A stretch of 64,000 nt of DNA from contig JANMMZ010000016.1 of NCBI GenBank assembly GCA_031373665.1, forward strand, positions 158,869 through 222,868, given 5' to 3'. The stretch comes from M3007 sp031373665. GTDB taxonomy: Bacteria; Bacteroidota; Bacteroidia; Chitinophagales; Saprospiraceae. Numbering within the stretch: the first letter of the stretch is position 1; each line of letters starts with the position of its first letter. The translations under genes and the position numbers were made by a program. This document shows positions 35,971 to 43,786 of this stretch, one piece after another. Below the pieces are notes generated by a model, which had not been told where the DNA came from, did not search any database, and was given only the letters and a program-made list of their open reading frames with translations.

Positions 35971-36705
35971 CTACAACTCTCTAATCCAAATATTCCGATA
36001 ACTGACCAGATCACCATGATCTTGCAATTTCAACGGCAATTTTCCGTGCGCCGCGTTTTTAGGCAATCCAATATACTCCGTTGTGCCTTTTATTTCTACA
36101 TTGTTTTGCACTAAAATACCGTTTTGGATTACCGTAACATGTCCCGCAGCAATCAACATGCCATCCATATTGAAACGTGGTGCTGTAAAAATAATATCAT
36201 AAGTCTGCCAATCGCCTGTACGACGACAAGCATTGACCAAAGGCAGGTGTTGCTTATAAACAGATCCGGCTTGTCCATTGGAATACGTGCGATTTTGATA
36301 AGAATCCAAAATCTGTACTTCATAGTTGCTTTGCAAAAAAAGGCCACTATTGCCCCTACCCTGCCCCTCGCCTTTCACCACCTCTGGCGATCGGAACTCT
36401 AGGTGCAATTGGCAATCGCCAAAACTGCGTTTGGTCATAATATCGCCCGAACCAGGCTTGACAGTGCCACTTCGATCTTTGCTCAGTTCCCATTTTACGG
36501 GACTGGAGTCGCGTACTGTCACCCACTCCGTCCATTGTGTGCCATCAAATAGGACAGTAGCATCGGAAGGAGCACTGGCACCTTGTCCGGGCGTGACGAT
36601 GCGGGGTTCAGGACTCCAAACTTCGGTAGCCTTGGGGTCGGTAATTTGAGCAGTAGCAAGGCCATTAATAAAGGCCATAAAAAGGAGTAAATTTGTTGAC
36701 TTCAT
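35971..36705 (-). CDS. secreted DUF1080 (3-keto-disaccharide hydrolase-type) protein
   Basis: A 244-residue protein with a signal peptide (residues 1-19). The DUF1080 lectin-like beta-sandwich covers most of the chain: VLFDGTQWTEWV, DIMTKRSFGDCQLHLEFRSP, GNSGLFLQSNYEVQILDSY, and the end LKLQDHGDLVSYRNIWIREL. The family includes enzymes acting on 3-keto-glycosides and many putative carbohydrate-binding proteins. It is transcribed alone, divergent from the esterase gene. Confidence 0.9.
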   Translation of the reverse strand: MKSTNLLLFMAFINGLATAQITDPKATEVWSPEPRIVTPGQGASAPSDATVLFDGTQWTEWVTVRDSSPVKWELSKDRSGTVKPGSGDIMTKRSFGDCQLHLEFRSPEVVKGEGQGRGNSGLFLQSNYEVQILDSYQNRTYSNGQAGSVYKQHLPLVNACRRTGDWQTYDIIFTAPRFNMDGMLIAAGHVTVIQNGILVQNNVEIKGTTEYIGLPKNAAHGKLPLKLQDHGDLVSYRNIWIREL

Positions 36706-36807
36706 ACAATGTTTAGTTATTGAAGCCTAAATGTAGGGCTAAATTTGAAAATACTATACTAACTTTGCGGATTCAAATACACATCATTCTTTTAAAATTA
36801 CATCAAA

Positions 36808-37638
36808 TTGAAAAGATATTATATCTTTTTGTTGCTGATTACTAATATCTTAGCCTTGCAACAAGTAGCCAATGCCTCGCAAATAGATACTATAGACATA
36901 TATAGTCCAAGTATGCACAAAAACACGCGTTGCGTGGTGATCACACCGGCCAACTATAATTTTCAGGGTAATCCTTACCCTGTTCTGTATTTATTGCATG
37001 GTTGGAGCGGCAATTATGCTGGATGGCTAAGCGATGCGCCCCAAATAGCGCAACATGCTGATACTTACAACATGATTATTGTATGTCCTGATGGAGGTTA
37101 TGATAGTTGGTATTTGGATAGTCCTGTTGACTCAACGGTGCGTTATGAAACCTTCATCGCCAAAGAATTGACAGCATATATAGATTATTATTATCATGCT
37201 AAAAAAAACAAGTCGGGTCGTGCCATTGCTGGCCTTAGTATGGGGGGGCACGGAGCCTTGTACTTAGCAGCCCGAAATCAGGAGGTCTTTGGTGCTGCTG
37301 GCAGCATGTGTGGTGGCCTTGATCTCCGACCTTTTAAGCGCAATGACTGGGACTTAGAGGGCGTATTAGGAAGTGTGCTCACTAAATGGCAAAATTGGGA
37401 GCAACACTCGGTTATCAATGTAGTGCCTTTACTTGAAGGCAAGGGTGTCCCAATTATGATTGATTGTGGTTTGGGCGACTTTTTCTTGCCTGTCAATCGA
37501 GCCACACATCAGGTATTGATGGATTTGAAGATTCCCCACGAGTATATCGAGCGCCCTGGAGAACACAATGATGCGTATTGGGGCGGTGCCGTGGATTATC
37601 AGATATTGTTTTTTGACAAGTTTTTCAGGAGTAAATAA
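36808..37638 (+). CDS. secreted alpha/beta-hydrolase esterase (esterase D/antigen 85-like)
   Basis: A 276-residue serine esterase with a signal peptide (residues 1-23). Motifs are VLYLLHGWSGNYAGW (oxyanion-hole region), AIAGLSMGGHGALYLA (nucleophile elbow GLSMG), and GEHNDAYWG with the catalytic His. It starts with TTG (36808-36810) as no ATG precedes the signal peptide; TAACTTTG at 36760-36767 is a likely -7 element. The stop codon overlaps the queE ATG (TAATG). Confidence 0.9.
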   Translation: MKRYYIFLLLITNILALQQVANASQIDTIDIYSPSMHKNTRCVVITPANYNFQGNPYPVLYLLHGWSGNYAGWLSDAPQIAQHADTYNMIIVCPDGGYDSWYLDSPVDSTVRYETFIAKELTAYIDYYYHAKKNKSGRAIAGLSMGGHGALYLAARNQEVFGAAGSMCGGLDLRPFKRNDWDLEGVLGSVLTKWQNWEQHSVINVVPLLEGKGVPIMIDCGLGDFFLPVNRATHQVLMDLKIPHEYIERPGEHNDAYWGGAVDYQILFFDKFFRSK

Positions 37639-38396
37639 TGAATATCAAATTAGCAAAATTGCACGATAAACCCGAAGTGTTTTATTCCATACAGGGTGAA
37701 GGTAAAAGCATCGGGATTCCCTCTATTTTTGTAAGAACATCGCTCTGTAATTTGCACTGTATTTGGTGCGATACGGATTATACTTGGAACTGGAAGGGGA
37801 CTCGTTTTGAGCATGTAAATGACGCAAAAGTGGGCTATTCAAAATTTGATAAAAAGCAATATATTGCGGTTTGTCCTATTTTGGAGGTGCAAGGTTTAAT
37901 CCAAGCGTTTCCTTGCCATAATATAGTACTGACTGGTGGCGAGCCGATGCTTCAACAAGCGGCATTGACCTTATTGATCCACGCCCTTCGGCACCAATCA
38001 ACGGCCTATCGCTTTGAAATCGAAACCAATGGTACGATGATTCCGTCTTCAGATTTTGATGGGGCAATAGACCAATATAATGTGTCGCCCAAGTTAGAAA
38101 ACAGTAATAATCCTGCAAAACTAAGGGATAAACCTAGTGCCATGCGTTTTTTTGCAAGCAGTAAAAAAGCCAATTTTAAATTTGTGCTGGCCACCGAAGC
38201 AGACCTATTGGAAGTACTCGCCCTCAAAAAAAAGTATGGCCTAGCACCCAATAAAATATGGTTGATGCCCGAAGGCACCTCTGCCCAAGTGCTTCAAGAA
38301 CGCCGCCATTGGTTGGTTGAAATTTGCAAAACGGAGGGTTTCCGCTTTTCAGATCGGCTGCACGTACAAATTTGGGGCGACAAGAAAGGGGTCTAG
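37638..38396 (+). CDS. queE: 7-carboxy-7-deazaguanine synthase
   Basis: A 252-residue radical-SAM enzyme that converts 6-carboxytetrahydropterin to 7-carboxy-7-deazaguanine in queuosine/7-deazaguanine synthesis. The start EVFYSIQGEG, the cluster motif Cys37-x3-Cys41-x2-Cys44 (CNLHCIWC), and VLTGGEPMLQQ are diagnostic. The ATG overlaps the esterase stop by one base, so translation is coupled, though the two functions are unrelated. Other que genes are not in this window. Confidence 0.95.
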   Translation: MNIKLAKLHDKPEVFYSIQGEGKSIGIPSIFVRTSLCNLHCIWCDTDYTWNWKGTRFEHVNDAKVGYSKFDKKQYIAVCPILEVQGLIQAFPCHNIVLTGGEPMLQQAALTLLIHALRHQSTAYRFEIETNGTMIPSSDFDGAIDQYNVSPKLENSNNPAKLRDKPSAMRFFASSKKANFKFVLATEADLLEVLALKKKYGLAPNKIWLMPEGTSAQVLQERRHWLVEICKTEGFRFSDRLHVQIWGDKKGV

Positions 38397-38404
38397 GAAT
38401 GCTC

Positions 38405-39949
38405 TTACTTCTTTACAAATTCGTAGGCATCGTACTCAATGAAGTCATTCACTTTTAGGGTCAAACCTTTTACTAGATTGCCATCTTTTTTGAATACCAA
38501 AGGATGTACGCCCAAAGTTGGAGTACCAAAGGAACACAAGAATGTATTGGCCTCCATATACTCTAGCGACCCCGTGCCACTAGGATGATGACTCAAAAAG
38601 AGCCTCAATCTGTTTTTTTCCAATTTCACTTCTACGTCTCCATATACCGGGTTATAATATACCCCGACATATGGCTCTAAGTTGATATTTTGACGATCTT
38701 TTGAAGCCGCAATTTTTTCGGAATACTTGAGTTTTTCACTCGTTTTTTGCTGCTCTTGGCTAAGCCAATCTGCCGTGGCTGGTGTAATCACATTAGGGCC
38801 AGCCGTGGCACTGTATTCTTTTAAAAGTTGATCTCGGAGGCTTGAATACAAGGCATTATTATCCGTATTGGTCAGCACGATAACGCCCAGACGCTCTTCT
38901 GGAATAAAAGCACTCGCACTCAAGAACCCATCCACTCCACCAGTGTGGTCAAGCATTTTTTTGCCATCAGGATATGAAATAAACCACCCCAAGCCATAGG
39001 CATAACCCGTAGAAGGACTCACAACCGTATTGGCATTCCATGTTTGTAATATCACTTTTTGTGGAAATACTTGAGTCCCGGCGTAGCGCCCGGTGTCCAT
39101 TTGCATGATGAGCCAATGGGTCATATCCTGTAGGCTCAAAGATATAGTACCCGCAGGTGCTAGATTATCAATGCGTGGATAGGCCAATGTAAATTGCCAC
39201 CCATCATAGGTAGCGTGGGGTTTAGCGGCATTCTTGGCATCTGACATTTCTGAGGCTAAGGCCAAGGCTCGCGACATTTTAAGCGGTTTGAAAATACGCT
39301 GCCGGACAAAATCCTCCCAAGAAGTACCACCGGTAGCCAAAGGAATAACCTCGCCAGCCGTTAAAAATGCAGCATTACAATACCCAAAACTAGATCTAAA
39401 TTCGCCTTGAGGCTTCAAGGTTCCCATCTTTTGAATCACTTCTTGCCTGCTCAAGGTACTACCCCAAAAAGTAAAATCACCTTGGAAAGTCTTCGTGCCA
39501 AGGCGATGGCAAAGCAAGTCACGAAGCGTCACCATCTGGGTAGCACAATCATCAAATAACCGAAAAGAAGGGATCCATTTGGTTACTTTATCATTCAATG
39601 ACAACTTGCCTTCTTGTTCCAATAATGCCAATGCAGTAGCGGTATAGGCTTTGGAATTGGATCCAATCATGAAGAGCGTATTTTCGTCTATCTTACCATC
39701 TTTATCTTTTTCTCGTTGCCCGTATGTGCGTTGCAGCACCACTTTACCATCTTTTATCACTGCTATTGCCAATCCCGGAACTTTCTCATCGAGCATGGCT
39801 TGCTTTACCACCAAATCTAGGCTATCGCGAATCCAATTGGTTTGAGCCATAGCAAGACATGGATACCAGAGCAGCATGATTGCTTGTGAAAAACAGACGA
39901 ATGCCTTAGAGCACTTACACCTAAAAAAAGAGATATTACGCATAGCCAT
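38405..39949 (-). CDS. serine hydrolase of the beta-lactamase/penicillin-binding class C family
   Basis: A 514-residue exported hydrolase. The hydrophobic signal ends near residue 35 (CLAMAQ). Active-site motifs are SNSK (SxxK, in FMIGSNSKAYTATAL), YCN (YxN, in SFGYCNAAF) and HTGG (in DHTGGVDGFLS). The last 110 residues form the extra C-terminal beta domain (DUF3471-like, YVGVYYNPVYGDVEVKLEKN). Such proteins act as esterases or D-amino-acid peptidases more often than true beta-lactamases. It lies convergent with queE. Confidence 0.9.
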   Translation of the reverse strand: MAMRNISFFRCKCSKAFVCFSQAIMLLWYPCLAMAQTNWIRDSLDLVVKQAMLDEKVPGLAIAVIKDGKVVLQRTYGQREKDKDGKIDENTLFMIGSNSKAYTATALALLEQEGKLSLNDKVTKWIPSFRLFDDCATQMVTLRDLLCHRLGTKTFQGDFTFWGSTLSRQEVIQKMGTLKPQGEFRSSFGYCNAAFLTAGEVIPLATGGTSWEDFVRQRIFKPLKMSRALALASEMSDAKNAAKPHATYDGWQFTLAYPRIDNLAPAGTISLSLQDMTHWLIMQMDTGRYAGTQVFPQKVILQTWNANTVVSPSTGYAYGLGWFISYPDGKKMLDHTGGVDGFLSASAFIPEERLGVIVLTNTDNNALYSSLRDQLLKEYSATAGPNVITPATADWLSQEQQKTSEKLKYSEKIAASKDRQNINLEPYVGVYYNPVYGDVEVKLEKNRLRLFLSHHPSGTGSLEYMEANTFLCSFGTPTLGVHPLVFKKDGNLVKGLTLKVNDFIEYDAYEFVKK

Positions 39950-39994
39950 GAAAAGTATTGAATAGATAACGGTAATTATTTTGCCGTCATTACG

Positions 39995-41071
39995 CTACAT
40001 TAGCAGGCGAAGTTGTTTGACTATCTCAATTGATACCTCAAATTTATCAGCCACTTCTTTGTCTGACATATCAGTGTTTTGTTTTATGAAATTAGCCAGA
40101 ACTAGCATTTTCGCTATACCTTTTTCCATACCTTTTTCCATACCTTTTTCCATACCTTTTTCCATACCTTTTTCTATGCCTTTTTCTATACCTTTTTCTA
40201 TACCTTGCTCAAACCCCCGTTCTCTACCTTCTTGGAGGCCTTTTTCTAAGGCTTTTTCATACATTTGGATAATATGCGGCTTTACAATTTCGGTTTCACT
40301 GCTTGAAATTTTACGATCCATTTCTTGAATTTTTTCGTTAAATGAATTAGATATCCTACTCATATAGATGACCGTTGCTTGAAAAATATCACGATTATTG
40401 GGACTTCCATAGGATTCCGATGCAAATATAATGACTTTTTCCCAGTTTAGTTCCAAATATCTATCATCCCGGCCATATTTTAGTGCTAATAATATATTTC
40501 GCAGCAGCAAAAACTGTAAATTTTCTAATGTATGATCAGAAACTCGGCAGACATCGAGTAGTACATAGTCAAAGGAAGGGACATATGTTAATAGGAGAGG
40601 GGAAGCCAATGGGAATAGCAACGCAGGAGTCTCCTTTTCTATTTTATCTTGACCGTGATACACCAAAATAGGAATCGTTAGTGAAAGCCCCCGCCCCTGC
40701 TTAATATCTGAACTCCATACATTACAAATATATCTATTAAGTTGTTCTAAAATTGGGGACTCAGGCTTTTCACTTTTGTGCTCAAAAATAAGTGAAATAC
40801 GGATAGGCTCATCGCTCTTTGTCTTTCCAGTATAGCAAATATCTGAAAAATGAGCGCGTAGTCGAGCATCAATAAACGAATCATCACTCAATTCTAAAGA
40901 CTCTATGTCTATTGCATTAAAGACTTCGGGCGACAAACAAAATTGAATGCATTCCAATGCAACTTGCCTCGTTTGCAAAACAAACCGAACATACTTATCG
41001 TGCGGTTGATGCAAAAATGAAATAGGATCAAGTGCCCTATCGCTTCTCAATTTAGATTTCTTCTTAGCCAT
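39995..41071 (-). CDS. Rpn-family PD-(D/E)XK nuclease (transposase_31-like)
   Basis: A 358-residue protein of the Rpn/YhgA family, whose members are DNA endonucleases that promote RecA-independent recombination and have been linked to phage defence. The N-terminal PD-(D/E)XK domain shows HDKYVRFVL, DSFIDARLRAHFSDICY and ISLIFEHKSEKP (the E-x-K-like core). Residues 280-325 are a tandem EKG(I/M) repeat encoded by a 12-base unit. The C-terminus resembles a short helix-turn-helix (DMSDKEVADKFEVSIEIVKQL). Its ATG overlaps the stop codon of the EAD-trypsin-TIR gene (TAATG), so the two are translationally coupled. Confidence 0.88.
   Translation of the reverse strand: MAKKKSKLRSDRALDPISFLHQPHDKYVRFVLQTRQVALECIQFCLSPEVFNAIDIESLELSDDSFIDARLRAHFSDICYTGKTKSDEPIRISLIFEHKSEKPESPILEQLNRYICNVWSSDIKQGRGLSLTIPILVYHGQDKIEKETPALLFPLASPLLLTYVPSFDYVLLDVCRVSDHTLENLQFLLLRNILLALKYGRDDRYLELNWEKVIIFASESYGSPNNRDIFQATVIYMSRISNSFNEKIQEMDRKISSSETEIVKPHIIQMYEKALEKGLQEGRERGFEQGIEKGIEKGIEKGMEKGMEKGMEKGMEKGIAKMLVLANFIKQNTDMSDKEVADKFEVSIEIVKQLRLLM
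40115..40208 (-). repeat. 12-bp tandem repeat inside the Rpn nuclease gene
   Basis: About seven head-to-tail copies of a 12-base unit (CATACCTTTTTC on the plus strand, with C/T variants) encode the repeated residues EKGM or EKGI. Unit length is a multiple of three, so copy-number change keeps the frame and only alters linker length. Confidence 0.85.
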
Positions 41072-43029
41072 TATAAGAGTTTTCTGATCTCCGCCACTAC
41101 ATCAGCATAGGCATTGTCTGATAGCGAAAAATCACTCACCGAGCGATTAAGGGTGGGCAGCGAACGCAATTTTTCTAATCCAGTACCGCTCCAGTCGGTT
41201 TGATCCAATCGGATCGGGATAATTGTTTTGCTATTTGAATGGAGTACTTCAAACAGAACCCCAAACCAATCGGGTGCATTGAATAAATTGGAAGAAACCA
41301 AGGCAAGAATATATTTGGAAGCGTCCATTTCTGTTTTGGCGCGTACCATCGCGTTTTCTCCGGCCAATGCCTCTTGTATGCTGTAGGTCTTGATTTTATT
41401 TGTGATTCGAAGGATATTTAAGTGCTTACTAAGTGCTTTCGCAGAAGCATCGTCAGCAAGGTCATAATATATCACAAACAATGGAGGTCCAGTATTCACT
41501 GATTTGGATTGTACTGGTGCAGCAGGGCTTGCAACTTGTGCAGCCGAAGATATTTGAATGGTTTCTTCAATAATAAACTCTTTATGTTGCTCTTTTCCAT
41601 TAATCAGTTCAATGACGGCTATTTTCAATGCCAGCGGAAATATTCCGGCCTTTAATGGCAAGACATAAAAGATCCATTCCGTAAACCCCTCTTTATCAAT
41701 GATTTGTGTTTCAGAATTAAGGGTTCGGATCTTAAACACGCCTTCCATAGCAGGATCTAAAAGCGAGGCTGACATCGTCTCCGAAATACGAGGCAGTTCC
41801 TTGATAACCACATCGTCTATGGTTTTAAGACCCAATTCTATGCCTTTTCCATCATATGAGATCCGAATAATACATTTGGACTCTTGGTTTAAAGCCATAT
41901 TACGGGGTATTTGGTGTAATACCTGCGGCTTTTTTACCGATTCTTCAGCGGCACCAGCCATAGGCTGGATGACCGATTCGCTACCAGAAGATGGTGCTGA
42001 TTCTGGAGGTGAGGTAGGCTTTTCGCCACCTAAAAATGCAAAAATATCCCGAAAAAGAATACCACGATTGGCCCCCTTACGGTCGCCTTTGGCATTGATA
42101 ACCATTCCACCCTCAGCCTCCGTTTTGCCAGCATGGTGGATGGCCACTACTTTCCATTCGTTGTTAAATACTGGAGATCCGCTACTGCCTGGCTCGGTAT
42201 CAGTGGTGTAAAAGAGATGTTGATTGAGTAAACCAATCACATCGTTGGAGCGTTGTGCGATTTGTTTATCTTCTCCTTTGGGATGTTGAATAATGGTCAC
42301 TGGATCACTAACAACGGGCGTAAGTTTGGTCTCAAAATCTACATATCCCCATTGAGTAAGAGGATTATTGGGATCATCTATGACTTTTACCCTTGAAAAA
42401 TCCAGTTGATTGGAAGGACTGGTCACGAATTGGGAGGCATCCAATTGATAGACCACCCTTGATTTGATGGCACCGTGTACATCCAATTCATAATTGAATT
42501 CTAACCGCGCTGTTTTGGCCGCCTCTTTGGTCGGCAATACATGATTGTTGGTAAAGATAAAACCGTCTTGGGTAAGAAATCCAGTACCTAAGTTTCCATC
42601 GGCGCAAACCACCCTACAAACCGCCTTTGAGGCCCGCAATGCTTTTTCTAACCAACTGATTTTAAGCAGGTTACTTTGTTGTCCTAGAATTTTTTCTAAC
42701 CGTACATCGTCAGGAATATTAAACTGAAAAGCAGCAATATTGCGTACCTTAGCATCAGCCTCGATACGCTGTGGAATCTCTTTCATCAAATCCAGTAATG
42801 CAAAACGGGTTTTAGAAGACACCCGTGAGAAATCCTCATAACTCAAGATATTGCGGGTGTACTCGCGTTTGGCCTCTTTAAAATTACCGGATTGAAGGAT
42901 CACATCCTGTCGAATGTCCGCTTTGGTCTGTTTATCAAGATCAAGTAACGCATCAATCGCTTTTTCAATCTCACTATCTTCCAAAAGACCTTCAATAGTC
43001 TGGATATATACTGCTTGGGCGTTTTGCAT
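41071..43029 (-). CDS. conflict-system protein: EAD, trypsin-like protease, beta-sandwich and TIR domains
   Basis: A 652-residue multidomain protein. Residues 1-90 resemble an effector-associated domain (EAD11 type; REYTRNILSYEDFSRVSSKTRFALLDLM). Residues 130-335 are a trypsin-fold protease with His163 (FTNNHVLP), Asp210 (NQLDFSRV) and Ser283 (EPGSSGSPVF). Residues 370-495 are a predicted beta-sandwich. Residues 515-652 are a TIR-like domain (LFVIYYDLADD, YILALVSSNLF, TIIPIRLDQTDW, YADVVAEIRKLL); the residue at the usual catalytic Glu appears to be Val, so NADase activity is doubtful. Such combinations are typical of bacterial conflict and cell-suicide systems. It overlaps the Rpn nuclease gene by one base. 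Confidence 0.88.
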   Translation of the reverse strand: MQNAQAVYIQTIEGLLEDSEIEKAIDALLDLDKQTKADIRQDVILQSGNFKEAKREYTRNILSYEDFSRVSSKTRFALLDLMKEIPQRIEADAKVRNIAAFQFNIPDDVRLEKILGQQSNLLKISWLEKALRASKAVCRVVCADGNLGTGFLTQDGFIFTNNHVLPTKEAAKTARLEFNYELDVHGAIKSRVVYQLDASQFVTSPSNQLDFSRVKVIDDPNNPLTQWGYVDFETKLTPVVSDPVTIIQHPKGEDKQIAQRSNDVIGLLNQHLFYTTDTEPGSSGSPVFNNEWKVVAIHHAGKTEAEGGMVINAKGDRKGANRGILFRDIFAFLGGEKPTSPPESAPSSGSESVIQPMAGAAEESVKKPQVLHQIPRNMALNQESKCIIRISYDGKGIELGLKTIDDVVIKELPRISETMSASLLDPAMEGVFKIRTLNSETQIIDKEGFTEWIFYVLPLKAGIFPLALKIAVIELINGKEQHKEFIIEETIQISSAAQVASPAAPVQSKSVNTGPPLFVIYYDLADDASAKALSKHLNILRITNKIKTYSIQEALAGENAMVRAKTEMDASKYILALVSSNLFNAPDWFGVLFEVLHSNSKTIIPIRLDQTDWSGTGLEKLRSLPTLNRSVSDFSLSDNAYADVVAEIRKLL

Positions 43030-43052
43030 TGCGAATAAATTTGATATTACTG

Positions 43053-43775
43053 TTAGGTATTTCTATCTACTTTTTTAAAGCGCATTTGAAGGACTCCAAA
43101 CATCGCTTCTTTGATGATGCCAAGCGACATTTTTGATTGCCCCTTTTCCCGGTCTTTGAAGGTAATACCTACTTCCATTACCTTAAAACCAAGGCGGTGC
43201 GCAGTGTATTTCATTTCAATTTGAAAGGCATAACCAATGAATTGGATCGCGCCTAAATTCATGGTTTCTAATACTTTACGTTTGTAACAAATAAACCCAG
43301 CCGTCGGATCGGCAACGGGCATCCAAAGTAAAATGCGGGTATAAAGCGAAGCACCGTAAGACAATACGATACGATCCCAAGACCAGTTTTTCACACTCCC
43401 TTCATTGACATAGCGGGAACCAACGGCTACATCTGCGCCTTCATCGCGGCATTTGGCCAATAGCCTAACCAAGTCTTGGGGTGGGTGTGAAAAATCGGCA
43501 TCCATTTCAAAAAAGTACTCATAATCTTTAGCCAAACCCCAATTGAATCCGGCAATATAAGCAGTGCCCAATCCCAATTTTCCACTCCTTTCGAGCAGGT
43601 GTAGTTGTCCAGCATATTGATGCTGCATAGATTTTACGATCTGGGCAGTACCATCTGGTGAACCATCGTCAACGATCAATACATGGAACGGCTCAGGCTG
43701 TGCAAACACGGCCTGAATAATGGCTTCAACGTTTTCTTTTTCGTTGTAGGTAGGTATGATGACTAAGTTCGACAT
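43053..43775 (-). CDS. polyprenol-phosphate mannosyltransferase-like family 2 glycosyltransferase
   Basis: A 240-residue GT2 enzyme of the dolichol-phosphate-mannose-synthase type. Motifs: VIIPTYNEKENV, VLIVDDGSPDGTAQIV, FEMDADFSHPPQDL (DxD-like), VGSRYVNEGSVKNWSWDR and FKDREKGQSKMS. It lacks C-terminal membrane helices and would act on a lipid carrier at the inner face of the membrane. It sits 11 bases after the HD-PycTM gene and 23 bases before the EAD-trypsin-TIR gene. Confidence 0.92.
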   Translation of the reverse strand: MSNLVIIPTYNEKENVEAIIQAVFAQPEPFHVLIVDDGSPDGTAQIVKSMQHQYAGQLHLLERSGKLGLGTAYIAGFNWGLAKDYEYFFEMDADFSHPPQDLVRLLAKCRDEGADVAVGSRYVNEGSVKNWSWDRIVLSYGASLYTRILLWMPVADPTAGFICYKRKVLETMNLGAIQFIGYAFQIEMKYTAHRLGFKVMEVGITFKDREKGQSKMSLGIIKEAMFGVLQMRFKKVDRNT

Positions 43776-43786
43776 TCAGCGTATTT

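Noticed and set aside
38405..39949. True antibiotic-resistance beta-lactamase
   Set aside because: The SxxK/YxN/HTG set and the DUF3471-like tail fit the general serine-hydrolase family, most of which are not resistance enzymes.
40115..40208. CRISPR-like array
   Set aside because: The units are contiguous 12-base repeats without spacers and encode the EKGM/EKGI linker of the Rpn nuclease.
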